Translations under genes and position numbers: made by a program
Notes under the pieces: generated by a model
Told to the model about the DNA's origin: nothing
The model's database searches: none
The model's input: the letters and a program-made list of their open reading frames with translations, nothing else
Assembly (NCBI RefSeq): GCF_003611735.1
Contig: NZ_RAWG01000063.1
Coordinates: 1-40,365 of the forward strand
Length of the DNA stretch: 40,365 nucleotides
From: Corallococcus sicarius
Lineage (GTDB): Bacteria > Myxococcota > Myxococcia > Myxococcales > Myxococcaceae
Direction of reading: 5' to 3'
Shown: piece by piece, positions 16,853-25,770 of the stretch
How the letters are laid out: each line of letters starts with the position of its first letter
How positions within the stretch are numbered: the stretch's first letter is position 1

Positions 16853-16877
16853 CCGGCGGCTCTTCTAAAGCCGCCGG
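16853..16877. terminator. Bidirectional terminator between glutamine synthetase and DUF1206 genes
   Basis: Perfect arms CCGGCGGCT (16853-16861) and AGCCGCCGG (16869-16877) with a CTTCTAA loop, 13 nt after the synthetase stop and overlapping the last codons of the convergent DUF1206 gene. The placement suggests shared termination. Confidence 0.6.
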
Positions 16878-17713
16878 TAGCGCGCCTGGAGGACCATGTA
16901 GGCGGCGTAGGCCACCAGGCCCGCCGCCACGATCCCCAGGAGCACGTCGCCCGCGGGTTGCCGGGCGAGGACGGCCAGGGCCTCACCCAGGCCCTTGGCC
17001 TCTCCCGGGTTCGCGTCCACGGCGGAGCGGACCAGGAAGATGCCGATGACGGCGAACACCACGCCGCGAGCGGCGATGCCGAAGCGCGACACCCGCTCCA
17101 CCCAGTGCCGCTGGCGTCCCGCGAGCCCGGTGAGCGTGAGCTTCTCCAGGAACTTCCCCTTCCACGCCTTGTGGAACTGCTTCACCGCGAAGCCGAGGAT
17201 GCCCACGCCCACGAGCGCCACCAGGACCTGGCCGAAGGGCTGCTCCATCAGCGTCGCCGTCCACCCCTGCGTGCCCCTGCCGCGCCCCTGGGAAGCGCCC
17301 ACCACCATCTTCGCGGCGAAGAGGGCCAGCGACGCGTAGATGGCGCCGCTCAGGAAGTACATGGCGCGCGTGGCGAGCCCCTTCCCGTCAGAGCCCTTCT
17401 CTTCCGTGTCCGCGAACGCCTGGGCGAATCTCCAGGTGACGAAGCCCAAGAGGCCCACCACCAGCACGGACAGCAGCACCATGCCGAAGGGCCCGCGCGC
17501 CACCGTGTCCACCGCGCCGTGGCTGTCGGTGGTGCGACCGCCCTCGCCCGCCGCGAGCTTCAGCGCGAGCACGCCGATGATGGCGTAGACGGCGCCCTTC
17601 GCCGCGTAGCCCATCCGCCCCAGCTTCTTCGCCCAGGGGTGGCTCGCGGCCTGCTTCGCCCCATTGGAGAGCCGATCCATCCCCGGCCCGCGCATCACGT
17701 CCATCGTCGCCAT
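16865..17713 (-). CDS. DUF1206 family integral membrane protein
   Basis: 282 residues from the ATG at 17713 (MATMDVMRGPGMDRLS), preceded by GGGAGGAG at Shine-Dalgarno distance; the in-frame start further upstream at 17791 is not favoured. Three repeated units, each a pair of membrane helices, are visible: GYAAKGAVYAIIGVLALKLA with GPFGMVLLSVLVVGLLGFV; AMYFLSGAIYASLALFAAKM with QPFGQVLVALVGVGILGFAV; FGIAARGVVFAVIGIFLVR with PAGDVLLGIVAAGLVAYAAY. Six helices in three tandem modules is the DUF1206 (PF06724) pattern. Function is unknown in the family. It is a single gene with no obvious partner. Confidence 0.88.
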   Translation of the reverse strand: MATMDVMRGPGMDRLSNGAKQAASHPWAKKLGRMGYAAKGAVYAIIGVLALKLAAGEGGRTTDSHGAVDTVARGPFGMVLLSVLVVGLLGFVTWRFAQAFADTEEKGSDGKGLATRAMYFLSGAIYASLALFAAKMVVGASQGRGRGTQGWTATLMEQPFGQVLVALVGVGILGFAVKQFHKAWKGKFLEKLTLTGLAGRQRHWVERVSRFGIAARGVVFAVIGIFLVRSAVDANPGEAKGLGEALAVLARQPAGDVLLGIVAAGLVAYAAYMVLQARYRRL

Positions 17714-17843
17714 GCGAACGCTCCTCCCGTCCCCGACTTCGGACCGATGACAGGGTGCGCATCCGGAGGCCCGGTTGGATGGAAGTCCCATGCCTCCGGT
17801 CTGGACTCCGTTCAGGGGGCAGAGGGCCTGGCTGGCTGGCTGC

Positions 17844-18650
17844 TCAGCGCAGGTTGCGCACGGCCTGCACGACGCGGGGCCACTCCTTGGAGCGCGGGTC
17901 GATGAGCTCGAAGTGGCCCGCGCCCTTGAGCGGCACGAGGTGCACGGGGTCCTTCTGCTTGAGGCCGCGGGCGTGGAAGGCCTCGCTGACCTTGAGGGGC
18001 ACGGTGTCGTCCTCGGTGCCGTGCAGCAGCACCTGGGGGATTTTCAGCGGCTGGAGCGCGGCGGGCGAGGCGACGGCGTAGCGTTCCGGGAACTGCTCGG
18101 GCGTGCCGCCCATGAAGGTCTTCACGATGCCCTTGCCCAGGTCCAGCGCGGCGCCCTGCGCGAGGTCCAGGACGCCGGCCAGGGACACCACGCCCTTCAG
18201 CTTGAGGGGTGCGTCGCGGTAGAGCGCCTGGCGTGGGGTGAGGCGGTGGCGCGCGGCGAGCCACATGGCGAGGTGGCCTCCGGCGGAGTGGCCCATGGCG
18301 ACCACGCGCGTGAGGTCCAGGCCCAGCGAGGGCGCCGCGTCCACCAGGTGGTCCGCCGCGGAGGCGACGTCCTCCAGCGTGCCGGGGAAGCCGCCGCCGT
18401 CGTGGCCCACGCGCCGGTACTCCACGCTCCAGGTGGCGTAGCCGCGTTGGGTGAGGTCCGCGCACAGGTGGCCTGCGTGCTCCAGGCCGTACTCCGCGCG
18501 CCAGAAGCCGCCGTGGACGAAGAGCACCACCGGGTGCGGGCCCTTGCCCGGGGGCTTGCGCAGCTCGGTGAACTGCTGGGGTGCTTCGCCATAGACGATG
18601 CGCGCGTCGGGTGGCGGCTGTGGCGTTTCCAGGACCCACATGGAGCTCAT
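17844..18650 (-). CDS. Alpha/beta hydrolase (esterase / formamidase-like)
   Basis: 268 residues from the ATG at 18650 (MSSMWVLETPQPPPDAR); an ATG three codons later (18641) is possible. Seen: the oxyanion motif HGGFW, the nucleophile elbow GHSAGGHLAMW, an acid in HGTEDDTVPL and a His in GAGHFELID. HGGxW plus GHSAGGHLA is typical of the BD-FAE / kynurenine-formamidase-like esterases. No tryptophan-degradation neighbours are present, so a general carboxylesterase role is as likely. It is divergent from the kinase gene, with only 100 bp between the starts. Confidence 0.85.
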   Translation of the reverse strand: MSSMWVLETPQPPPDARIVYGEAPQQFTELRKPPGKGPHPVVLFVHGGFWRAEYGLEHAGHLCADLTQRGYATWSVEYRRVGHDGGGFPGTLEDVASAADHLVDAAPSLGLDLTRVVAMGHSAGGHLAMWLAARHRLTPRQALYRDAPLKLKGVVSLAGVLDLAQGAALDLGKGIVKTFMGGTPEQFPERYAVASPAALQPLKIPQVLLHGTEDDTVPLKVSEAFHARGLKQKDPVHLVPLKGAGHFELIDPRSKEWPRVVQAVRNLR

Positions 18651-18750
18651 GGGCGCATCTTGGGAACGGGCGGCGCGGCGCCGCAAGAGGCGGCGCGTTG
18701 GATGCGCGGTACGCTGCCCGGCCATCGGGGGTTCCTTTCACGTGCGAGAG

Positions 18751-21700
18751 ATGGACGAGGCAGAGCTGAGGGTGGCCCTCGCCGAGGGCCTGGTCTCGCG
18801 CGAGGACGCAGAGGCCCTGCGCGCGGAGGCCGCACGGCGCGGGTGCTCGCCGCTGCAGTTGCTCGTGGAGCGCGGCCGGATTTCGTTCGATTCGCTCGTG
18901 TCGCTGCGCGAGGAACTGGGGGTGGCTCCGATGGATCCACGAGGCGCCAGGAACGACAGCGACCGGGATGATGGGCCCGAGCCCCGCTCGCCCGATGACA
19001 CGCTTCCTCCGGGCGGTGCTCCCTCCGCCGTGATGGATGGGCCTGCGTTCCCGGTGCCGTATTGGGAGCGCTACCGGCCCGTGCGCTTCCTCGGGCAGGG
19101 CGGCATGGGCCGGGTGTTCCTGGCGCAGGACGTGCGCCTGCACCGCGACGTGGCGCTGAAGTTCGTTCGCGACGAGGACGCGGAGCTGTCGCGCCGCTTC
19201 GTCTCCGAGGCGCGCGCGCAGGCCCGCGTGGACCATGAGAACGTCTGCCGCGTGTACGAGGTCGGCGAGGTCCAGGGCCGCGCGTACATCGCCATGCAGT
19301 ACGTCGCGGGCCAGCCGCTGCATGCCCTGGCCGGCGTGCTCACCCTGGAGCAGAAGGCGCTGGTGCTGCGCGATGCCGCGCTCGGCGTGCACGCCGCCCA
19401 CCGCGCGGGGCTCGTACACCGCGACCTCAAGCCCTCCAACATCCTGGTGGAGCGCACCGACGCCGGCACCCTTCACCCCTACGTCATGGACTTCGGCCTC
19501 GCGCGCGACTGGACCGGCAGCGAGGGCTTCACCGCGACAGGCACCGTCCTGGGCACGCCCCAGTACATGGCGCCCGAACAGGCCCGGGGCGAGGTCACGA
19601 ACCTGGACCGGCGCGCGGACCTCTACAGCCTGGGTGCCACGCTCTACCACCTGCTCACCGGCGAGCCGCCTGTCCCCGGCGCCAACGGCCTGGAGGTGCT
19701 CAGCCGCGTCGCCACCCATGAACCCCGTCCGCTCCGTGAGCTGGCGCCCCACGTCCCCGCGGACCTGGAGGCCATCGTCTTCAAGTGCCTGGAGAAGGAG
19801 CGCTCACGCCGCTACGACTCCGCGCGGGCGCTGGCGGATGACCTGGAGCGGTTCCTCGACGGCGAGCGCGTCCTCGCGCGCACGGGCCCGGGGTACCGCG
19901 TGCGCAAGTGGGTGGCCCGGCACCGGCTCGCGGTGGTGGTGGCCAGCGTCGTCGGGCTCGCGGCGGTGGGCGTGGTGGGCCAGGGCGTACTGGCCCGGCG
20001 CGAGGTCTCCCGTCGCGAGGCCCTCACCCGCCGCTTCACCGAAGGCGTGGAGCGCATCGAGGCCCAGGCCCGCTACTCCGGTCAGGCTCCGCTGCATGAC
20101 ACGCGGCCGGACCGTGAAGCCCTGAAGGCACGCATGCGCGACATCGAGACCGCCATGCGCGAAGCCGGCGCCGTTGCGGAGGGGCCCGGTCGCTACGCGC
20201 TGGGACGCGGGTTCCTCGCGCTGGGAGACGAGGAGGCCGCGCTCAAGAACCTGGAGGCGGCCTGGGCGGAGGGCAACCACGAGCCCCGCGTGGCGTATGC
20301 GCTCGCGCTGGTGCTGGGACACCGCTACCAGCGCGAGCGATTGGAAGCAGACCGCATCCCGGACGCAGCGCAGCGCGAGGCAAAGCGGCAGGAGGCCCAG
20401 ACCCATTCGCGAGACCCGGCGCTGACCTTCCTGAGACAGGGCCAGGGCGCGGAGGTGGCCGCGCCCGGATACGCAGACGCGCTCCGGGCCTTCTACGAGG
20501 ACCGCTTCGAGGACGCGCTGAAGTCGCTGGATGCACTCGGCACGCGGCTGCCCTGGTTCCACGAAGCGGCCCTGCTCCGGGGCGACATCCTGCTCGCCCG
20601 CGCCGTGCGCCATGCCCTGGCGAGCGAGCGCGATGCGGCCCATGCGGACCTGGAGGCCGGGCGTCAGGCCTACGACACGGCGGCCAGCATCGGTCGCAGC
20701 GTGCCCGCCGTGTACCGCGCGAGGGCGGAGCTGGAACAGGAGGCCCTGCTGCTGGAGCTCTCCGGCAAGGGCGACGTGCAGCCCGCGTACCTGCGGGGAC
20801 TGGAGGCCGTGTCACGCGCCCGGATGGCGGCGCCGGATGAAGCGGACACCTGGGTGCTCGAAGCGCGCCTCCACCGCCGCGTCGCCCAGCATCGCGTCAA
20901 CAACGGGGGCGAGGTGGAACCGCTCCTCACCAGCACCATCGAGGCGGCGAAGGAGGCGCTGCGGCTCGCACCCGACAAGGTGGAAGCGCGCCACGCACTG
21001 GCGATGGGCTGGTGGCAGTGGGCGCGCTACCGGCAGAACCGGAACGAGGACGCCCGCGAACAACTCCAGGCCTCCGTGTCTGCCTTTGAAGGCATCCCAG
21101 AGTCCGCGCGCGACTACGACTTCCACCTGGACCAGGGGCTCGTATTCAAGGTGTGGGCAGACTCCGAGGACGGACGCGGCGGGGACTCGCTGCCCTTCCG
21201 CGCGAAGGCCATTGAGTCCTACCGGCAGGCGCTGGCGCTGGATGCGAAGCGGCCAGATGCGTGGATCAACCTGGGCACCGCGTACGTGAACCGCGCGAAC
21301 CATCCGCGCGCTCCGTCACCGGCCGCCGACCTGGAAGAGGCCCGCACGGCGCTGGAGCGCGCGAGCACCATCGACCCGGGCCACGTCGTGCCGTGGTTCT
21401 ACCTGGGCGACGTCCACCGCACGCTCGCCCTGCGCCTGCGCGACCACGGAGGGGACGCGGGGCCGGGGCTTGCCCGAGCGCTGGAGGCCTACCGCCAGGG
21501 CGTGGCCATCAACCCGCGCCTGCCGCCGCTCCAGAACGGCGTGGGCACCGTCCTGCTCGACCAGGCACGCGAGGCGTGGGACCGCGGCGATGCGCCGGGC
21601 CCCCTGCTGGATGAAGCGGAGCGGGCCTTCACGCAGGCCATCGCCATCGCGCCCACCGTGGGCTTCGCGCACAACAACCTGGGCGAAGTGCGAGCGTGGC

Positions 21701-22263
21701 GCGCCACGTGGAAGCTGCTGCGCGGCGAGGACCCCACCGCGAGCGCGAAGGAAGCACAGACCGCGCTCCAGCACGCCACCACCCTGCTGCCCGGGCTCGC
21801 GCAGCCGTGGGCCAACCTGGGTCAGGTGCACCAGACGCTGGCCGCGTTCGCGCTGAAGCAGCGAAGGGATCCAAATCCAGACACCGCGCGTGCCGCGGAG
21901 GCGCTGGAGCGCGCGCTGAAGCTCAACCCGAAGCTCGCGCAGGCGTGGCGCTGGCAGGGAGAGACGCAGGCCGTGGCGGCCCGCTGGGGCACGGACTCCA
22001 ACGAGGCCTTCGAGCTGGCGGCGCGCTCATTCCAGAAGGCCCTGGAGCTGGAGCCCGAGAACCTGGAGCAGCGCCTGGCCTTCGGCGCCTTCCTGCGCGA
22101 GTGGGCGGCCTGGCAGGAGCGCACCGGCCAGGACGCGCGACCGCGACTCCAGGAGGGCCTGTCCCTCACCGAGGCGCTGCTCACCGCGCGCCCTGGCTGG
22201 AGGGATGCGAACGGACTGCGCGAGGACCTGCGGCGCGCCCTCGCGCGACTGCCGCCGGATTAG
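18751..22263 (+). CDS. Membrane Ser/Thr protein kinase with TPR-rich C-terminal part
   Basis: 1170 residues from the ATG at 18751; the open frame before it is antisense to the hydrolase. Residues 1-60 are a small helical domain (EAELRVALAEGLVSREDAEAL) seen before some myxobacterial kinases. Kinase domain at about 108-375: glycine loop LGQGGMGRVF, Lys137 in VALKFV, HRDLKPSN with Asp225, DFG at 247, and APEQARG. One membrane helix follows at about 392-412 (LAVVVASVVGLAAVGVVGQG). The remaining 740 residues carry many helical repeats with TPR signatures (for example EAYRQGVAINPRLPPLQNGV and AWINLGTAYVNRANHP). Inferred: a Pkn-type sensor or signalling kinase whose TPR part binds partners. The stop overlaps the stop of the convergent lipoprotein gene by 3 nt. 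Confidence 0.92.
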   Translation: MDEAELRVALAEGLVSREDAEALRAEAARRGCSPLQLLVERGRISFDSLVSLREELGVAPMDPRGARNDSDRDDGPEPRSPDDTLPPGGAPSAVMDGPAFPVPYWERYRPVRFLGQGGMGRVFLAQDVRLHRDVALKFVRDEDAELSRRFVSEARAQARVDHENVCRVYEVGEVQGRAYIAMQYVAGQPLHALAGVLTLEQKALVLRDAALGVHAAHRAGLVHRDLKPSNILVERTDAGTLHPYVMDFGLARDWTGSEGFTATGTVLGTPQYMAPEQARGEVTNLDRRADLYSLGATLYHLLTGEPPVPGANGLEVLSRVATHEPRPLRELAPHVPADLEAIVFKCLEKERSRRYDSARALADDLERFLDGERVLARTGPGYRVRKWVARHRLAVVVASVVGLAAVGVVGQGVLARREVSRREALTRRFTEGVERIEAQARYSGQAPLHDTRPDREALKARMRDIETAMREAGAVAEGPGRYALGRGFLALGDEEAALKNLEAAWAEGNHEPRVAYALALVLGHRYQRERLEADRIPDAAQREAKRQEAQTHSRDPALTFLRQGQGAEVAAPGYADALRAFYEDRFEDALKSLDALGTRLPWFHEAALLRGDILLARAVRHALASERDAAHADLEAGRQAYDTAASIGRSVPAVYRARAELEQEALLLELSGKGDVQPAYLRGLEAVSRARMAAPDEADTWVLEARLHRRVAQHRVNNGGEVEPLLTSTIEAAKEALRLAPDKVEARHALAMGWWQWARYRQNRNEDAREQLQASVSAFEGIPESARDYDFHLDQGLVFKVWADSEDGRGGDSLPFRAKAIESYRQALALDAKRPDAWINLGTAYVNRANHPRAPSPAADLEEARTALERASTIDPGHVVPWFYLGDVHRTLALRLRDHGGDAGPGLARALEAYRQGVAINPRLPPLQNGVGTVLLDQAREAWDRGDAPGPLLDEAERAFTQAIAIAPTVGFAHNNLGEVRAWRATWKLLRGEDPTASAKEAQTALQHATTLLPGLAQPWANLGQVHQTLAAFALKQRRDPNPDTARAAEALERALKLNPKLAQAWRWQGETQAVAARWGTDSNEAFELAARSFQKALELEPENLEQRLAFGAFLREWAAWQERTGQDARPRLQEGLSLTEALLTARPGWRDANGLREDLRRALARLPPD

Positions 22264-22751
22264 TCCCCGCCGCGGCCCGACACCTCCAGGGTGCCGTTGA
22301 TGGTCTCCTTCACGCCCTGGGGCTGCGTGCACTCCGTGCAGTCGCTCTTCGCGCACGCCCACATCGGGTACTGCTTCGCCTGATCACTGGCGTTCAGGGT
22401 CCAGGAGGCGCTCTGGCACGCGGGCACCAGCAGCGGTCCCGTCACGTTGCCCGCGAAGATGGTGTAGTCCGACACGCCGATGCACCGGTCCTGCTGCACC
22501 TGGGACACGAAGGTCACGGTCTGCCCGGGAGGCACCGGCACCGTCTTCTTGCTGAAGTGGACCTTGCCCTCCGAGTCCGCGGTGATGTCCACCACCACGC
22601 CGCCAACGCCCGTCGGCGGGGGCGTCGTGCAGGGTTGCACCGGCGTGCCGTCGCTCAGCGCAGCAGACGCGGTGTCGGTCGGACGGGACGGCGTGGCGCA
22701 GGCCAGCATCAGGCCGGTGAGACACAGGGGAAAGAGGACTCGGATTCGCAT
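22260..22751 (-). CDS. Small lipoprotein, possible beta-sandwich domain
   Basis: 163 residues from the ATG at 22751 (MRIRVLFPLCLTGLMLACATP); upstream in-frame codons lie in the divergent promoter and are left out. Residues 1-18 are a lipoprotein signal with lipobox LMLAC. The mature part begins with a Pro/Thr-rich linker, then VVVDITADSEGKVHFSKK and VPVPPGQTVTFVSQ, which resemble cupredoxin-like or other beta-sandwich strands; no copper-ligand set is evident. Four Cys late in the chain (ACQSASW, WACAKSDCTEC) may form disulfides. No family recognised. Its TAA overlaps the TAG of the kinase gene tail to tail. Confidence 0.72.
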   Translation of the reverse strand: MRIRVLFPLCLTGLMLACATPSRPTDTASAALSDGTPVQPCTTPPPTGVGGVVVDITADSEGKVHFSKKTVPVPPGQTVTFVSQVQQDRCIGVSDYTIFAGNVTGPLLVPACQSASWTLNASDQAKQYPMWACAKSDCTECTQPQGVKETINGTLEVSGRGGD

Positions 22752-22863
22752 GGCGGGGTTCTCCAGGGGACCGCGTGAGGGCACATCCCCGTGGAAGCTA
22801 CCGCGCACAAGCCCGCGAGGTGCGGGTGGTATCTTCCCAGCCCCGTGAAAGGAGAGCCCCACG

Positions 22864-25065
22864 ATGCGCATCCTCCTCGTCGCCCTCGCGCTGCTGAGCT
22901 TCCCGGTCCTCGCCCAATCGAAGCCCGCGGCACCGGCCCCGCAGCCTCCAAAGCCAGACACCTCCTTCCTCCAGATCATGGAGGCCCAATTCTTCAGGAG
23001 CGGTCACCCCCGGAGCACGAACTTCACCCCGGACGCGAAGACGGTCTTCTTCCTCCGCAACGCGCCCAACACCCACGTGCAGTCGCTCTTCGCCTTCGAT
23101 GTCGCCACCGGGCAGACGCGCGAGTTCCTCACCCCCGAGGCCCTCCTCAAGGGCGCCGAGGAGACGCTCTCCGCCGAGGAGAAGGCGCGGCGTGAGCGCA
23201 CGCGGACGAGGACCCGGGGCTTCTCCTTCTACGCTTGGTCCGAGGACGGCGAGAAGCTGCTCGTCGCGCTCTCCGGCAAGCTCTACGTCGTGGCGAGCGC
23301 GTCCGGCAAGGTGACGGAGCTGAAGACGGGCCCCGGCGCCATCACCCCCACCTTCTCCCTGGACGGCACGCAGGTGGCCTATGTCCGCGACAACGACGTG
23401 TACCGCGTGGACCTGGCCACGAACACCGAGCGTCGCGTCACGACCGGAGGCACGCCGGAGAAGACCCATGGGCTGGCGGAGTTCATCGCCCAGGAGGAGA
23501 TGTATCGCTTCTCCGGCTACTGGTGGAGCCCGGACGCGAAGGCCCTGGCCTACACGGAGTCCGATACGAGCGGCGTGGAGAAGCTCACCCTCGTGGACGC
23601 CTCGAATCCCGAGCAGGGCGCGCAGCAGCTCTCCTACCCTCGCGCCGGAAAGGCCAATGCCAGGGTCCGGCTGGGCGTCATCCCCGTCACGGGTGGCAAG
23701 ACGACGTGGGTGAGCTGGGATGCGGAGAAGTACCCGTATCTGGCCACCGTGACCTGGCCGAAGAACGGCCCGCTGACCCTGCTCGTGCAGAACCGCACCC
23801 AGACGGAGGAGCTCCTCCTCGCGGCGGACGTGAAGACGGGGCGCACGCGCACGCTTCACGTGGAGAAGGATGAGGCCTGGCTCAACCTGGATCAGACCTT
23901 CCCCAGCTGGCTGGAGGATGGCAGCGGCTTCCTCTGGTACACCGAACGCAGCGGAGCCCCGGAGGTGGAGCTGCGCGACTCGAGCGGCAAGCTCGTGCGC
24001 TCCCTTGTCCCTCCCGAGGCCGGCTTCCAGCAGCTCGTGGGCTACGTGGAGAAGGAAGACACGCTCTACTTCCTGGGAGGGCCCCACACCCCGGAGCGCT
24101 ACCTCTGGCGCGTGCAGCGAGGCGGAAAGCCCACCCGCGTCACCACCGGAGGCCCGGCGATGGAGGCGGGCAAGATGTCCCGGCAGGGGGAGGCGTTCAT
24201 CGTCAGCTCGGAAGGGCCCACGAGCCTGCGGCACACGGTCGTCATGAAGGCAGACGGCTCGCGCGTGGGCGACATTCCGTCCCTCGCGAAGCCCCCTCCC
24301 TTCCAGCCCCGGCTGGAGGTGCGGCAGGTGGGCAAGGAGGGCTTCTGGACGTCCCTGGTCCGCCCGCGAAACGCGAAGCCAGGCGTGAAGCTGCCTGTCA
24401 TCGTGGAGATCTACGCGGGCCCCGGCACCACCATGGTCCGTCAGAACCTGGTGGAGCACCTCCTGTCCCAGTGGATGGCGGACCAGGGCTTCCTGGTCGT
24501 GAAGCTCGACGGACGGGGGACCCTGCTGAAGGCGAGCCCGAAGGACCGCAAGCCGAAGTATGTGTTCGCGGAGGCGCTGTTGGAGGAGCAGGTGGCAGCG
24601 TTGCGCGCGCTCGCCCAGGTGGTGCCGGAGCTGGACCTGAACCGCGTGGGCATCACCGGAGGGAGCCACGGTGGCTACATGTCCGCGCTGGCCGTCCTCA
24701 AGCGGCCGGATGTCTTCAAGGCCGCGGTGGCGGTGTCCGCGGTGGCGGATTGGCGGGACTACGACACCCACCTGACGGAGCGCTTCCTGGGCCTGCCGCA
24801 GGAGCATCCGGAGGCCTATGAGCAGAGCTCCCTGCTGACCCACGTGAAGGCGGGCAGCCCCATGGGCAAGCTCCTGCTCATCCACGGCACGGCCGACGAC
24901 AACGTCTTCTTCACCCACGCCCTCAAGCTGTCGGACGCGCTCTTCCGCGCGGGCCAGCCGCACGAATTCCTGCCTCTCAGCGGAATGACACACATGGTGT
25001 TCGACCCGGCCATCAACGAGCGCCTGTGGGCGCGCACCGTCGGATTCTTCAAGGAGCACCTCTAG
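22864..25065 (+). CDS. S9 family (dipeptidyl-peptidase IV-like) serine peptidase, secreted
   Basis: 733 residues with a signal peptide (MRILLVALALLSFPVLAQS) cleaved near Ala17/Gln18. GAAAGGAGAG lies just before the ATG. Residues about 30-480 are the beta-propeller, including a double glutamate E211-E212 in AQEEMYRFSGYWWSPD. This matches the DPP IV Glu pair that holds the substrate N-terminus. The C-terminal alpha/beta hydrolase domain has Ser601 in GGSHGGYMS, Asp678/679 in HGTADDNVF and His710 in SGMTHMVF. Known: S9B enzymes remove N-terminal dipeptides, often X-Pro or X-Ala. Inferred: periplasmic or extracellular peptide degradation, in keeping with a predatory or proteolytic lifestyle. Confidence 0.92.
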   Translation: MRILLVALALLSFPVLAQSKPAAPAPQPPKPDTSFLQIMEAQFFRSGHPRSTNFTPDAKTVFFLRNAPNTHVQSLFAFDVATGQTREFLTPEALLKGAEETLSAEEKARRERTRTRTRGFSFYAWSEDGEKLLVALSGKLYVVASASGKVTELKTGPGAITPTFSLDGTQVAYVRDNDVYRVDLATNTERRVTTGGTPEKTHGLAEFIAQEEMYRFSGYWWSPDAKALAYTESDTSGVEKLTLVDASNPEQGAQQLSYPRAGKANARVRLGVIPVTGGKTTWVSWDAEKYPYLATVTWPKNGPLTLLVQNRTQTEELLLAADVKTGRTRTLHVEKDEAWLNLDQTFPSWLEDGSGFLWYTERSGAPEVELRDSSGKLVRSLVPPEAGFQQLVGYVEKEDTLYFLGGPHTPERYLWRVQRGGKPTRVTTGGPAMEAGKMSRQGEAFIVSSEGPTSLRHTVVMKADGSRVGDIPSLAKPPPFQPRLEVRQVGKEGFWTSLVRPRNAKPGVKLPVIVEIYAGPGTTMVRQNLVEHLLSQWMADQGFLVVKLDGRGTLLKASPKDRKPKYVFAEALLEEQVAALRALAQVVPELDLNRVGITGGSHGGYMSALAVLKRPDVFKAAVAVSAVADWRDYDTHLTERFLGLPQEHPEAYEQSSLLTHVKAGSPMGKLLLIHGTADDNVFFTHALKLSDALFRAGQPHEFLPLSGMTHMVFDPAINERLWARTVGFFKEHL

Positions 25066-25081
25066 AACCCACCATCGCCCA

Positions 25082-25125
25082 GGGGGGCCGGGGCGCCGTG
25101 CGCCCGGGCCGCCCCCTCGTTCTTT
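25082..25125 (+). terminator. GC-rich hairpin with T-rich tail after the S9 peptidase
   Basis: Seventeen bases after the stop, GGGGGGCCGGGGCGC is followed by GCGCCCGGGCCGCCCCC, an imperfect but very GC-rich stem with a CGT loop, then TCGTTCTTT. This is the best intrinsic-terminator-like element in the window. Confidence 0.55.
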
Positions 25126-25128
25126 ACA

Positions 25129-25148
25129 TTGAACGAACGTTCATTCAA
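25129..25148. promoter_or_regulatory. TetR-type operator palindrome
   Basis: TTGAACGAACGTTCATTCAA reads as its own reverse complement except for one C/T pair, centred on AACGTT. It ends 10 bp before the ATG of the TetR gene at 25159. Size, AT content and position suggest autorepression of the TetR-hydrolase operon. Confidence 0.65.
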
Positions 25149-25158
25149 CATCACCGCC

Positions 25159-25770
25159 ATGCCTCGTACGGCGGATGCGAACTCAGCCCTTCGGGAGAAG
25201 ACGCGGGAGCGCGTGCTCCAGGCCGCGGTCCGGCTCTTCTCCCGGCACGGCTTCGACGGAACCAGCGTGCGTGCCCTCGCCCAGGAGGCGGGCATCGCCG
25301 CGGGACTGCTCTACGCGCACTTCGAATCGAAGGAGGCGGTGCTCGTCGCGCTGATGCAGTCGTCGATGACCGACGTGGCGCGCACCCTGGACGACGCCGA
25401 CCGGGAGCCTACCGCCCGTGACTTTGTGACAACGATGCTCGAGTCCGCCGTGACACTTCTTGATGAGCACCGGGACCTCTGGCGGCTGGGCTATGGACTG
25501 CGGCATCAGCCCGAGGTGCTCGCGCGGCTGGAGCTTCCCCTGGCACAGCTGATGCACCAGTTCCACCAGCGACTGGAGCAGGCGCTCCGGCAGCGCGGCG
25601 TGCGGGAGCCCGGCATCGAGGCGCTGCTCCTGTTCGCCACCGTGGATGGCATTTCGCAGCAGTACGTGCAGCACGATGGCGACTACCCCATCGCCGCGGT
25701 GATTCGCGCCGCGGCGAGCCGGTGGCCCGCCACCGCTCCGTCACGCAAGAGAAAGGCAGACAGACCATGA
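25159..25770 (+). CDS. TetR/AcrR family transcriptional regulator
   Basis: 203 residues from the ATG at 25159 (MPRTADANSALREKT). The frame is open to a TTG at 25129, but that lies inside the operator. HTH at about 15-60: RVLQAAVRLFSRHGFDGTS and ALAQEAGIAAGLLYAHF followed by SKEAVLVALM. The C-terminal part is the helical ligand-binding domain. The stop TGA overlaps the next ATG (ATGA at 25767-25770), so it is translationally coupled to the hydrolase. Inferred: it represses its own operon from the palindrome at 25129-25148 and senses a substrate or product of the hydrolase. Confidence 0.9.
   Translation: MPRTADANSALREKTRERVLQAAVRLFSRHGFDGTSVRALAQEAGIAAGLLYAHFESKEAVLVALMQSSMTDVARTLDDADREPTARDFVTTMLESAVTLLDEHRDLWRLGYGLRHQPEVLARLELPLAQLMHQFHQRLEQALRQRGVREPGIEALLLFATVDGISQQYVQHDGDYPIAAVIRAAASRWPATAPSRKRKADRP

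Noticed and set aside
22798-25059. A long minus-strand open frame opposite the S9 peptidase
   Set aside because: No motifs and shadow-like composition; the plus-strand gene has the full catalytic triad and signal peptide.
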